A DNA stretch of 54,408 nt from Mycobacterium attenuatum (GTDB lineage: Bacteria > Actinomycetota > Actinomycetes > Mycobacteriales > Mycobacteriaceae). The position numbers and the translations under genes are program-made. How positions within the stretch are numbered: position 1 is the stretch's first letter; each line of letters begins with the position of its first letter. Location: NCBI RefSeq assembly GCF_900566085.1, contig NZ_UPHT01000129.1, positions 1 through 54,408 on the forward strand, written 5' to 3'. Below the pieces are notes generated by a model. The model was given only the letters and a program-made list of their open reading frames with translations, was not told where the DNA came from and did no database searches. Positions 17,156-25,580 of this stretch are shown here, piece after piece.

Positions 17156-17776
17156 TCAGCCGCCGAGGATCTTGCGCTTCTCCTGCTCGAATTCCTCGTC
17201 GGTGAGCAGGCCGCGCTCTTTCAGCGCGGCCAGTCGCTCTAGCCGGTCGATCGGGTCGGCGCGCGGCGGTGGTGTCGTGGGGAACTGCTGGGCCGCCTGG
17301 CCCTGACAGGCCTGCACCGTCTCGTACGTCCAATGCTGAACCTCGGCGCCGCGCCGCAGCATCTCGGCCCGAAATGCGTTGGGATCGGCCATGGCCTGAC
17401 GGATCACATCACCCAGCGGCATACCCATGACCTGTGCACCGGCCAAGTCCGGCCGCACGGTGGTGACGGCGTCGACAACGGTGTCGGCGGCCTGCCGGTG
17501 GTCGAGTTGAACCCGGCTGTGATCCTTAGGGTCGTAACGCACCGCCAGCCTGGCGCCCGGACGCGGACGGGTGGTCTGCGGGAGCAGCGCGTGGAGTTGG
17601 GTCTCGAAAGCCGGCTCGTTCTCGGGCGTCACCCGCAGTGTCAGCTTCCAGCGAACCTCGGTGTTATCCACCAGATTCGGGTTCCCGATCGTCACCGACA
17701 TCGCCGACTGCTCGGCGGCCAGGACGTCCGCGAACGCCCGCACACCGATCTTGTCGAGTTTTCTTCGCCCGAACAT
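17156..17776 (-). CDS. SHOCT-domain protein, unknown function
   Basis: 206 residues from ATG 17776, with GGAAGG about 10 nt upstream. It starts MFGRRK, typical of this family, contains a central region of beta character (VRWKLTLRVTPENEP, GARLAVRYDPKDHSRVQLD), and ends in a classical SHOCT helix pair (LERLAALKERGLLTDEEFEQEKRKILGG), a short motif for oligomerisation. No signal or membrane segment. I do not recall a gene at this position in H37Rv. It is convergent with tap. Confidence 0.8.
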   Translation of the reverse strand: MFGRRKLDKIGVRAFADVLAAEQSAMSVTIGNPNLVDNTEVRWKLTLRVTPENEPAFETQLHALLPQTTRPRPGARLAVRYDPKDHSRVQLDHRQAADTVVDAVTTVRPDLAGAQVMGMPLGDVIRQAMADPNAFRAEMLRRGAEVQHWTYETVQACQGQAAQQFPTTPPPRADPIDRLERLAALKERGLLTDEEFEQEKRKILGG

Positions 17777-17826
17777 GTCGCCCAGCCCTTCCAAGATTGC
17801 TCAACTGTACAGCGGACACCGGCCCG

Positions 17827-17853
17827 TAGGATCGGTCCGTGACTGCCTCGTGA
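17827..17853 (+). promoter_or_regulatory. -10 element and leaderless mini-ORF before the GlcD-like gene
   Basis: TAGGAT (17827-17832) lies 6 nt before a GTG (17839) that opens a four-codon frame (GTG ACT GCC TCG TGA). Its stop overlaps the GTG start of the oxidase gene in GTGA at 17850-17853. This is either a real leaderless upstream ORF with coupled re-initiation, or a one-base deletion that put the old start (Met-Thr-Ala-Ser) out of frame. Confidence 0.5.
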
Positions 17854-19226
17854 ACGCCGTGAACGAAGGGGCGCTGGCCACCCTGATCGGCAGCCTGCCG
17901 GAGGGGATGGTAGTCACCGACCCCGCCGTCACCGAGGGCTACCGCCAAGACCGTGCCCTCGACCCGGCGGCCGGCAAACCGCTGGCTGTGGTTCGGCCGC
18001 GCCGCACCGACGAGGTGCAGACCGTACTGCGTTGGGCCAGCGCCAACCGGGTGCCGGTGGTCACCCGGGGAGCCGGCACCGGATTGTCGGGCGGGGCCAC
18101 CGCTTTGGACAACGGCGTCGTGCTGACGACGGAGAAGATGCGCGACATCACCATCGACCCGGTCACCCGGACCGCGGTATGCCAGCCCGGCCTGTTCAAT
18201 GCCGAGGTGAAGCAGGCCGCCGCCGAACACGGCCTCTGGTATCCGCCGGACCCGTCGTCGTTCGAGATCTGCAGCATCGGGGGCAATATCGCTACCAACG
18301 CCGGCGGGTTGTGCTGTGTGAAATACGGGGTCACCACCGACTACGTGCTGGGCATGCAGGTGGTGCTGGCCGACGGCACCGCGGTCCGTCTCGGCGGGCC
18401 CCGCTTGAAAGACGTGGCCGGTCTCTCGCTGACCAAGTTGTTCGTGGGCAGCGAGGGCACGCTGGGCGTCATCACCGAAGTGACATTGCGGCTGCTGCCC
18501 GCGCAACATGCGTCGAGCATCGTGGTGGCCAGCTTTGCGTCGGTGGAGTCGGCCGTCGACGCGGTGCTCGGCGTCACGGCTCGGCTTCGCCCGTCAATGC
18601 TGGAGTTCATGGACTCGGTGGCCATCAACGCCGTCGAGGACACCATGCGCATGGACTTGGACCGCGGCGCGGCGGCCATGCTGGTAGCCGGCTCAGACGA
18701 ACGCGGCGGCGCCGGCGCCGAGGACGCCGCGGTCATGGCCGCCGTTTTTGCCGATAGCGGTGCGACGGAAGTCTTTTCGACCGATGATTCGGATGAGGGC
18801 GAGGCGTTTGTCGCCGCCCGCAGATTCTGCATCCCGGCGGTGGAGACCAAGGGATCGCTATTGCTGGAAGACGTCGGGGTCCCCTTGCCGGCGCTGGGCT
18901 CATTGGTCAGCGGGATTGCCCGGATCGCCGACGAGCGCGAGCTTATGATCTCGGTGATCGCCCACGCCGGCAACGGCAACACGCATCCGCTGCTGGTCTA
19001 TGACCGCGCAGACGTTGCGATGGCCGAACGCGCCCATGTCGCATACGGCGAGATCATGGACCTGGCAGTCGGTCTGGGCGGCACGATCACCGGCGAGCAC
19101 GGCGTCGGCCGGCTCAAACGGCCGTGGCTGGCAGGCTACCTCGGGCCCGACGCGATGGATCTCAACCGGCGCATCAAGCAAGCATTGGACCCGCTCAGCA
19201 TCCTCAACCCCGGCAGCGGCATCTGA
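17850..19226 (+). CDS. FAD-linked 2-hydroxyacid oxidase, GlcD-like (Rv1257c-like)
   Basis: 458 residues. PCMH-type FAD domain with VVTRGAGTGLSGGA (pyrophosphate loop) and ICSIGGNIATNAGGLCCVKYG; C-terminal cap with HAGNGNTHP (metal/substrate His) and the ending TGEHGVGRLKRPWL and DPLSILNPGSGI. These features are those of glycolate/D-lactate dehydrogenases. The enzyme should oxidise a 2-hydroxyacid to the 2-oxoacid and pass electrons on; the exact substrate cannot be told. Start GTG 17850 is the first in-frame start after the promoter; GTG 17859 is an alternative. Confidence 0.92.
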   Translation: MNAVNEGALATLIGSLPEGMVVTDPAVTEGYRQDRALDPAAGKPLAVVRPRRTDEVQTVLRWASANRVPVVTRGAGTGLSGGATALDNGVVLTTEKMRDITIDPVTRTAVCQPGLFNAEVKQAAAEHGLWYPPDPSSFEICSIGGNIATNAGGLCCVKYGVTTDYVLGMQVVLADGTAVRLGGPRLKDVAGLSLTKLFVGSEGTLGVITEVTLRLLPAQHASSIVVASFASVESAVDAVLGVTARLRPSMLEFMDSVAINAVEDTMRMDLDRGAAAMLVAGSDERGGAGAEDAAVMAAVFADSGATEVFSTDDSDEGEAFVAARRFCIPAVETKGSLLLEDVGVPLPALGSLVSGIARIADERELMISVIAHAGNGNTHPLLVYDRADVAMAERAHVAYGEIMDLAVGLGGTITGEHGVGRLKRPWLAGYLGPDAMDLNRRIKQALDPLSILNPGSGI

Positions 19227-19256
19227 TTCGTCGCGGCCGTGGCTGCGAGGCGGCAG

Positions 19257-19360
19257 CGTCGAGTGTGCAGCCAGGGCGCCGAGTGTGCAGGGGCGGCGCC
19301 GAGTGTGCAGCCAGGGCGCCGAGTGTGCGGCCAGGGCGTCGAGTGTGCAGCGGCGGTGCG
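19257..19360. repeat. Five tandem 20-bp repeats (GGCGCCGAGTGTGC family)
   Basis: Copies begin at 19261, 19281, 19301, 19321 and 19341, each starting GAGTGTGC and mostly reading GAGTGTGC(A/G)GCCAGGGCGCC. The period is exactly 20 bp with few substitutions. There are no unique spacers, so this is not CRISPR. A relative of the unit lies after corA at 46214-46253. Confidence 0.95.
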
Positions 19361-19596
19361 GCCAGGCGCCTGAGCTCCGCCAAGCGTGCGCATTCGAATA
19401 CCTGGACGCACATTCGCTAGGAGGCTTGCCGATCCAGCAGGGCCGGACGAGGTCAGAGATCCGCAAGTAAAGCGAAGCTGTGCAACGGATTTGCCGTTCA
19501 TCAGAGACGCTTCAACCCGCCGAAGACTCGTGTGGCTGATGCGACAGCCGCCCCGGCATGGGCGTACTCGACCGGCACTGCCGTTGGATCGTGCTG

Positions 19597-19632
19597 TTGA
19601 CACATGCCCGATCATTGTCGTATTAGTGAGAC
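19597..19632 (+). promoter_or_regulatory. Strong SigA-type promoter of cyp130, leaderless
   Basis: TTGACA (19597-19602), an 18-bp spacer and TATTAG (19621-19626), ending 6 nt before the ATG. Transcription should begin at or beside the start codon; no Shine-Dalgarno sequence is present. Confidence 0.8.
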
Positions 19633-20868
19633 ATGACTACATTGATGTCTCGCGCTGCTGTGTTCCGGCTCGCCACCGCTGAAACATGGCCGAATCCCTG
19701 GCCGATGTACCGGGCACTGCGAGACCACGACCCGGTCCACCACGTCATCCCGCCCGGCAGTCCGGACCACGACTACTACGTGCTGTCCCGGCACGCCGAC
19801 GTCTGGGCAGCGGCCCGCGACCACGAGACGTTTTCCTCCGCGCAGGGGCTCACTGTCAACTACGGTGAGCTGGAGTTGATCGGGCTGCAGGACAACCCGC
19901 CGATGGTGATGCAGGATCCGCCGGTACACACCGAGTTTCGCAAATTGGTATCGCGGGGTTTCACGCCCCGACAGGTCGAAGCAGTAGAGCCAAAGGTGCG
20001 CGAGTTCGTCGTCGAACGCATCGAGAGGCTGCGCGCCAACGGCGGCGGCGACATTGCCGCCGAGCTGTTCAAGCCTTTGCCGTCGATGGTGGTCGCGCAC
20101 TATCTCGGGGTGCCCGAAGCGGATCGTGTCCAATTCGACGGTTGGACCCAGGCCATCGTCGCGGCCAACACTGCCGAAGGCGGCATCGCCGGCGCACTGG
20201 AAACGGTCGGCGATGCGGTCGGCTCGATGATGGCCTACTTCACCGGACTGATCGAGCGTCGCCGAGCCGAACCCGGGGATGACACGATTTCACACCTGGT
20301 CGCCGCAGGGGTCGGGGCGGACGGCGACGTCTCCGGCACGCTGTCCATCCTTGCGTTCACGTTCACCATGGTCACCGGCGGCAACGACACCGTCACCGGA
20401 ATGCTTGGCGGGTCAATTCCGTTGCTTCATCAGCGGCCCGACCAGCGACGGCTGCTGGTGGACCAGCCGGAACGCATATCCGATGCGGTCGAGGAACTAC
20501 TGCGGCTCACCTCGCCCGTGCAGGGCTTGGCGCGTACCGTCACCGATGACGTGACCATCGGCGGCACCACCATCCCGGCGGGCCGCAAGGTATTGCTGCT
20601 GTACAGCTCGGCCAATCGTGATGAACGCCAATTCGGTTCGGACGCAGGTGAACTCGATGTAACCCGGTGCCCGCGCAACATCTTGACCTTCAGTCATGGT
20701 GCCCACCATTGCCTGGGTGCCGCCGCGGCGCGTATGCAGTCGCGGGTCGCCCTGACCGAACTGCTGCTGCGCTGCCCGGACTTCGAAATCGACGAGCCCG
20801 CAATCGTGTGGTCCGGGGGCAGCTACGTCCGCCGACCATTGTCGGTGCCGTTTCGCGTGCGGTCGTAA
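19633..20868 (+). CDS. cyp130: Cytochrome P450 CYP130
   Basis: 411 residues (405 in H37Rv). Heme loop FSHGAHHCLGAAAARMQ with the axial Cys, K-helix EELLR, and an I-helix reading TGGNDTVTGMLGG, in which Asn stands where most P450s have an acid next to Thr, as known for M. tuberculosis CYP130. It should be a soluble mono-oxygenase needing ferredoxin and reductase; in M. tuberculosis the enzyme binds azoles and N-demethylates arylamines in vitro, and the natural substrate is unknown. The TetR gene overlaps its stop by one base, so the pair is one transcript. Confidence 0.97.
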   Translation: MTTLMSRAAVFRLATAETWPNPWPMYRALRDHDPVHHVIPPGSPDHDYYVLSRHADVWAAARDHETFSSAQGLTVNYGELELIGLQDNPPMVMQDPPVHTEFRKLVSRGFTPRQVEAVEPKVREFVVERIERLRANGGGDIAAELFKPLPSMVVAHYLGVPEADRVQFDGWTQAIVAANTAEGGIAGALETVGDAVGSMMAYFTGLIERRRAEPGDDTISHLVAAGVGADGDVSGTLSILAFTFTMVTGGNDTVTGMLGGSIPLLHQRPDQRRLLVDQPERISDAVEELLRLTSPVQGLARTVTDDVTIGGTTIPAGRKVLLLYSSANRDERQFGSDAGELDVTRCPRNILTFSHGAHHCLGAAAARMQSRVALTELLLRCPDFEIDEPAIVWSGGSYVRRPLSVPFRVRS

Positions 20869-21449
20869 TGGCCGGAACCGATTGGCTGGCCGGTCGCCGC
20901 ACCGAGGTGGCCGCAGACCGCATCCTCGACGCCGCCGCCCAGCTCTACACCCAGCACGACCCGGCTTCGATCGGCATGAACGAGATCGCCAGAGCCGCAG
21001 GGTGTTCCCGCGCGACGCTGTACAGGTACTTCGATAGCCGGGAGGCGTTGCGCACGGCCTACGTACACCGGGAGACCAGGCGGCTCAGTCGTGAAATCAT
21101 GCAGCGCATCGCAGGGGTCGAAGATCCGCATGAACGGCTCGTCGCGAGTATCATCGCCACCTTGCGGATGGTGCGGGAGAGCCCCGCGCTGGCGGCGTGG
21201 TTTGCCGCGACCCGCCCGCCGATCGGTGGCGAGTTGGCCGGCCAATCGGAGGTGATCACCGCTTTGGCCGCAGCCTTCCTGCACTCCCTGGGCTCCGGTG
21301 ACCAAGCCGAAGTCGAGCGTCGCGCCCGTTGGGCAGTGCGCGTAATCATCTCGCTGCTGATGTTCCCCGGCCAGGACGAAGCCGACGAGCGGGCAATGAT
21401 CAAGGATTTTGTCGTCCCGGTGGTGGCTCCAATTTCGGCCTCCCCCTAA
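20868..21449 (+). CDS. TetR-family repressor, partner of cyp130 (Rv1255c-like)
   Basis: 193 residues from ATG 20868, overlapping the cyp130 stop (TAATG). The N-terminal helix-turn-helix is clear: ILDAAAQLYTQ, then MNEIARAAGCSRATLYRYFD. The C-terminal ligand domain is unclassified. Being in the same operon, it probably controls the cyp130 promoter by binding near 19597-19632, though I see no long palindrome there. Confidence 0.93.
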   Translation: MAGTDWLAGRRTEVAADRILDAAAQLYTQHDPASIGMNEIARAAGCSRATLYRYFDSREALRTAYVHRETRRLSREIMQRIAGVEDPHERLVASIIATLRMVRESPALAAWFAATRPPIGGELAGQSEVITALAAAFLHSLGSGDQAEVERRARWAVRVIISLLMFPGQDEADERAMIKDFVVPVVAPISASP

Positions 21450-21553
21450 TGACCGCGCGGCGTCAATCGCGGGTCCGGCCGCTGGCACAGTAGTGAATCG
21501 GGATCGACAACCGCTGCGGGTCTCAGGTGTGCGAAGTTGCGAAAATCCCTGTC

Positions 21554-21574
21554 GCTGAGCGTTTCACGCTCAGC
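21554..21574. terminator. Perfect 8-bp hairpin between convergent genes
   Basis: GCTGAGCG-TTTCA-CGCTCAGC. It lies between the ends of the tetR gene and the siderophore-interacting protein gene, so it could serve as a bidirectional terminator. No U-tract follows, as is common in mycobacteria. Confidence 0.55.
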
Positions 21575-21629
21575 ATTCCTGATATTGTCTTGGACGGCGT
21601 ACGCGTTCGGCGCGGCCACGAAATGGCGG

Positions 21630-22346
21630 TCAGGCCATCCAATAGGCTTGAGCCTTAATCGATTTGCGCGGAATGCCGAAGTCCTCGCGCAGTACCTTGG
21701 CGACTGAGCGAGTGGTGCGGGTGCTGCTGGCAACCCAACCGAAGTGGTCGCCGGCATCGAACGCGGCCCCGCGCACCGTCTCGAGCAGCGCGTTGGCGTC
21801 ATTCTTGCGATCCACCCAGGTGACGTCATCGGTGCGCGCTACCGGCAGCGATCTGTCCTCGTCATAGCCGGCCTCGAGAAACACTTGCGCGGGGGCGTCG
21901 CCGATCGATGCGAGCAGGGAGTTGATGGCCGGCAGGGATGCGGTGTCGCCGACGATGACGTAGCCGCGCGGCGGTGGATCTGGGATGGCGAACTTGCTCC
22001 CCAGCACCGTCGCCTCGATGGTGTCGCCGGGTTGCGCATTGCGCGCCCAGTCTGACGCGATGCCGTCGTGCAGCGCGAATTCGACGTCAAATGCGCCTGC
22101 AGCAGGATCGGGGTCCACCAGCGTGTAGCCACGCTGGTGTGACTTGTCGCCATCGCGGAACCACATCCGGATCCACATGGTCGGATGCACGGCATGTTCA
22201 CCCAGCATCCCGCCGTCGTCGAAGCTCAACCGCAGGTACTGCGGGCTGATCTCGCGCCAGCCGGTCACGGTCAACCGGTAGTCCCCGGCTCGCATGAGCT
22301 TCAACACCGCACCCTGCCAGCCCCGTGATGCCTTGTGTTCGGTCAT
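21630..22346 (-). CDS. Siderophore-interacting FAD reductase (SIP/ViuB family)
   Basis: 238 residues from ATG 22346 (a GTG at 22379 would add 11). The SIP signature is present: a beta-barrel FAD domain with WIRMWFRDGDKSHQRGYTLVD (the RxYT flavin motif), a DFAL-like FALHDG, then VIVGDTASLPAINSLLAS and a C-terminal half with DHFGWVASSTRTTRSVAK. Such enzymes reduce ferric siderophore complexes with NAD(P)H to release iron in the cytosol. An IdeR box directly upstream predicts repression by iron. I do not recall this gene at this position in H37Rv, which has viuB (Rv2895c) elsewhere. Confidence 0.88.
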   Translation of the reverse strand: MTEHKASRGWQGAVLKLMRAGDYRLTVTGWREISPQYLRLSFDDGGMLGEHAVHPTMWIRMWFRDGDKSHQRGYTLVDPDPAAGAFDVEFALHDGIASDWARNAQPGDTIEATVLGSKFAIPDPPPRGYVIVGDTASLPAINSLLASIGDAPAQVFLEAGYDEDRSLPVARTDDVTWVDRKNDANALLETVRGAAFDAGDHFGWVASSTRTTRSVAKVLREDFGIPRKSIKAQAYWMA

Positions 22347-22380
22347 GAATCGTTCACGTCCTTCGTCGGTTCGCACCAAT

Positions 22381-22399
22381 TTAGGGCAGGGTAACCTAA
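22381..22399. promoter_or_regulatory. IdeR (iron) box
   Basis: TTAGGGCAGGGTAACCTAA matches the IdeR consensus TTAGGTTAGGCTAACCTAA at 16 of 19 bases, including both TTAGG/CCTAA arms. On the minus strand it covers TAGGTT, the best -10 candidate of the siderophore-interacting protein gene, so iron-loaded IdeR would block transcription. Confidence 0.82.
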
Positions 22400-22427
22400 A
22401 ATGCTGAACGGCTGAACGGTGCCGGCA

Positions 22428-23567
22428 CTACCCCTTGACCCGGGTGAACCGGTGCAGCAGCCATGCCACCGGAATGGTCACCACCATGGTCGCGATGAAG
22501 AGGTTCAGCATCGACCCGGTGTATACCCGGTAGCGGACCAGGTGAACCATCGCGAATTCCATGGTCACCAGGTGCACCAGGAAGATTTCGTAGGAGATCT
22601 CGCCAAGCCACACCATCGGTCGGCTGGCCAGCAGCTGGGAATACCAGCCCTGGTCGCCAAGGGCCAGCGGTGCCACCGCCAGCGTCGCGATCACCGCGTA
22701 GAAGCACGCCTTGACCACCGCTTCGGTCACGGCCGACGGCGATGTCGTGGGTGCCCCGGCGATAGGCGTGGAGGCGATGAAATAGCAGACGACGGCCAGC
22801 GGCAGCGCGGCGAACGCGTAGCAGCGCACTCCCATCGCCTGCAACACGGTCAGCATCATGCCCCCGACAAACCAAGCGAGGTAACTGGGCAACCACAGGC
22901 GAGCGCCGTCGGGAAACCAGCCCACGGTGTGTATCAGGACCAGCCAGATCGGGGTGATGGTCGCCATCGCCGCCAGGGTCGCGACCATCAGCTTGGGCTG
23001 CCAGCGGCGCCGGCCGACCAGCACCAGCAGTACGTAAGCCAGGAAGGGCAGGGCCACGTAGAAAGCCGCCTCCACCGCCAGGCTCCACATCTGGGTCAGG
23101 CCCTGATGCAGATACGAGCCCAGGTAGCCGTCGGTGTAGATCTGGGTCAGCGTGAGGTTGCGCACCAGCCCCATCCAGCTGTGCCCGGGGTTGGGTCCCG
23201 CGGTGCGGAAGTGGTAGATGACGTAGGCGATCAGCACGACGACGACATAGGCCGGCATGATCCGCCGCACCCGATGCCGCGCATAGCGGCTCAGCGACGG
23301 CGGCGGGCCGCCGGCGGCGGCCGAGTGCACCCAGGGCCGGAACAAGAGGTAACCGGACAGCACAAAGAAGATCGGCACCCCGATCTCCATGCGGGACGAC
23401 ACCAGGCCCCAATAGCCGTGGGTGTACTTGCCGGTCGTGTAGGCCGCGTGGGTGCCCACCACCAACAGGGCCGCCACTGCTCGGATTCCGGTCAGCGACG
23501 CAACCCGGTCGACATGCGAGACCTGCTCGAGTCCGCCTTGATCGTCCTCGGCCTTGGACAGCGTCAT
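22428..23567 (-). CDS. Membrane acyltransferase, OafA family (Rv1254-like)
   Basis: 379 residues with about ten hydrophobic segments. The acyltransferase-3 motifs are present: ASLTGIRAVAALLVVGTHA near the N-terminus with the catalytic His, VPIFFVLSGYLLFRPW, RRIMPAYVVVV, and MWSLAVEAAFYVALPF (SLxxExxFY). Enzymes of this type O-acylate surface lipids or sugars; the substrate is unknown. The gene start overlaps the deaD stop by 4 nt (ATGA), so the two are translationally coupled. Confidence 0.92.
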   Translation of the reverse strand: MTLSKAEDDQGGLEQVSHVDRVASLTGIRAVAALLVVGTHAAYTTGKYTHGYWGLVSSRMEIGVPIFFVLSGYLLFRPWVHSAAAGGPPPSLSRYARHRVRRIMPAYVVVVLIAYVIYHFRTAGPNPGHSWMGLVRNLTLTQIYTDGYLGSYLHQGLTQMWSLAVEAAFYVALPFLAYVLLVLVGRRRWQPKLMVATLAAMATITPIWLVLIHTVGWFPDGARLWLPSYLAWFVGGMMLTVLQAMGVRCYAFAALPLAVVCYFIASTPIAGAPTTSPSAVTEAVVKACFYAVIATLAVAPLALGDQGWYSQLLASRPMVWLGEISYEIFLVHLVTMEFAMVHLVRYRVYTGSMLNLFIATMVVTIPVAWLLHRFTRVKG

Positions 23568-25285
23568 CCGATGCGTTTCCGTCGAGGTTTACCGCTGTCG
23601 TAACGGCTTGCCTTCACCGGCCCGTCGCGGCGAAGGTCGATCAGCACACCTGAAATCCGGGTATTCTCAAGCTTTTTGAGCGTTGCCCGCGGCAGCTTCG
23701 CCGGCAGCTCCACCAACGAGAAGTCCGGCCCGATGCTGATGTGGCCGAAATCGCTGCGATGTAGCCCTCCTTCGTTGGCAATAGCGCCGACGATTGCGCC
23801 CGGACCGATCTTGTGACGCTTGCCGACCGAGATCCGGTAGGTGCTCAACGCCGGGCCGTTCCGGCGCTTTTCGGGCCGTTCGCCACGCTGTTCGGTCGCG
23901 CGCTTCTTGGTCTCGCTGCGCCGTTCGGGTGGTGGTTCGGGCGCCAGCAGGAATGCCTCGCCGTCTCGCGACTGCAATGCCAGCGCGGCGGCGATATCGA
24001 CCATCGGGACATCATGCTCACGTTCGTAGTCCTCGACGAGCTTGCGGAACAGCTCGACTCCAGGCCTTGCGAGCGCGTCGGTGATCGAGTCGGAGAACTT
24101 GGCCACCCGCTGGGCGTTGACGTCCTCGACGGTGGGCAACTCGGTCTCGGTCATCGTTTGCCGCGTGGCTTTTTCGATCGCCTTGAGCAGGTGGCGTTCG
24201 CGCGGGGAGACGAACAACAGCGCGGCCCCGGGACGCCCGGCCCGACCGGTGCGGCCGATGCGGTGTACGTAGGACTCGGTGTCGTGCGGAATGTCGTAGT
24301 TGAGCACGTGCGATATGCGTTCGACGTCGAGCCCCCGGGCCGCCACGTCGGTGGCGACCAGGATGTCGATGCCTCTGGGGCCGCCCTCCCGCAGCGCCGC
24401 TATGGTTCGTTCCCGCTGCGCCTGCGGAATATCGCCGTTGATGGCTGCCGCCGAAAAGCCCCGGGCCCTGAGCTTTTCGGCGACTTCCTCGGTTGCCTGC
24501 TTGGTGCGCACGAACACGATCATCGCCTCGAACGGCTCCACCTCGAGGACTCGGGTAAGGGCGTCCATCTTGCGCGGACCGGCTACCTGGATACACCGCT
24601 GCGAAATATTCTCCGCTGTGGCCGTTTTCGACTTCGACGTAACTTCCAGCGGATCGTGGAGGTATTTGGTGGTGATCTTGCGGATCGCCGGCGGCATGGT
24701 CGCCGAAAACAACGCCACCTGTTTGTATTCCGGGGTCTCGGACAGGATGCGCTCGACGTCGTCGGCGAAACCCATGGCCAGCATCTCGTCGGCCTCGTCG
24801 AGCACCAGGTAGTCGATCCTCGACAGGTCCAGCGTCCCTCGTTCCAGGTGGTCGATGACTCTACCGGGAGTGCCGACAATGATGTGGGCACCGCGTCTCA
24901 GCCCGGCCAGCTGCACGGCATAAGACGACCCACCGTAGATCGGCAGCACGTTGAGCTTCGGCAGCTGAGCCCCGTAGCGGCCGAACGCCTCGGCGACCTG
25001 CAGGGCCAGCTCCCGGGTGGGCGCCAGAATCAGCGCCTGCGTTGTCGTGCTGGTGACGTCGATCTTGGACAGGATCGGTATCGCGAAGGCCGCGGTCTTG
25101 CCGGTGCCGGTCTGGGCCAGCCCCACCACGTCGGAACCCGCCATCAGCGCCGGGATGGTCGCGGCCTGGATGGCCGTCGGTGACTCGTAGCCGACGCCAG
25201 CGATCGCCCGCAAGACCGAGGGATGGATCTGCAGGTCGGCAAAGGTGTCGGGATGAGCTGCGGGCGCGTTGTCCGGGGTGACCAT
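23564..25285 (-). CDS. deaD: DEAD-box RNA helicase DeaD/CsdA
   Basis: 573 residues. Q motif (GYESPTAIQ), Walker A AQTGTGKT, PTRELA, GG and TPGR, DEAD as VLDEADEML, SAT, then in the second RecA domain VFVRTK, ARGLDVE and HRIGRTGRAGR: a complete SF2 helicase. The C-terminus carries a charged linker and a DbpA-type RNA-binding domain (ISVGKRHKIGPGAIVGAIANEGG), which binds structured rRNA. Role: RNA unwinding in ribosome assembly and mRNA decay, especially in the cold. ATG 25285 begins the family N-terminus; TAAACT lies 9 nt upstream. Confidence 0.95.
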   Translation of the reverse strand: MVTPDNAPAAHPDTFADLQIHPSVLRAIAGVGYESPTAIQAATIPALMAGSDVVGLAQTGTGKTAAFAIPILSKIDVTSTTTQALILAPTRELALQVAEAFGRYGAQLPKLNVLPIYGGSSYAVQLAGLRRGAHIIVGTPGRVIDHLERGTLDLSRIDYLVLDEADEMLAMGFADDVERILSETPEYKQVALFSATMPPAIRKITTKYLHDPLEVTSKSKTATAENISQRCIQVAGPRKMDALTRVLEVEPFEAMIVFVRTKQATEEVAEKLRARGFSAAAINGDIPQAQRERTIAALREGGPRGIDILVATDVAARGLDVERISHVLNYDIPHDTESYVHRIGRTGRAGRPGAALLFVSPRERHLLKAIEKATRQTMTETELPTVEDVNAQRVAKFSDSITDALARPGVELFRKLVEDYEREHDVPMVDIAAALALQSRDGEAFLLAPEPPPERRSETKKRATEQRGERPEKRRNGPALSTYRISVGKRHKIGPGAIVGAIANEGGLHRSDFGHISIGPDFSLVELPAKLPRATLKKLENTRISGVLIDLRRDGPVKASRYDSGKPRRKRIG

Positions 25286-25580
25286 TTCACACGGAGTTTA
25301 GCCGGGATCCACCGCTATGCCGCACGGCACGGCGACCTATCGGCCGCCGACGCAAGTAAAGGAACACCAGCGCCTGAGGCCACATTCGCCGCGGCCCGCC
25401 GGTGCGCAACTCGGCTTCGAGTCGAGAGGTACCAACAAGCGGCGTCGCTGCGTCTAGGCCCAGTTGGTCGAGAAGGGCCATTTGGCTTCTGGTCAGGGAC
25501 TTCTGGCACTACTAGTGTCGCACGCACCGCGGCCTAGCATCGCTCCATCGGCAACGACGCTTTCACCGATCGGGGTCTGT

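Larger units (their letters stand above)
19227..19632. other. Intergenic region: repeats, then cyp130 promoter
   Basis: The left part holds five 20-bp repeats just after the oxidase stop codon, the right end holds the cyp130 promoter, and between them (about 19365-19590) I see no gene. Short frames there lack codon bias or motifs. Confidence 0.6.

Noticed and set aside
19257..19360. Possible CRISPR array
   Set aside because: Repeats are directly adjacent with no unique spacers, and no cas genes are present.
22419..25183. Two long plus-strand frames opposite the acyltransferase and deaD
   Set aside because: Shadows; biased composition and no motifs.
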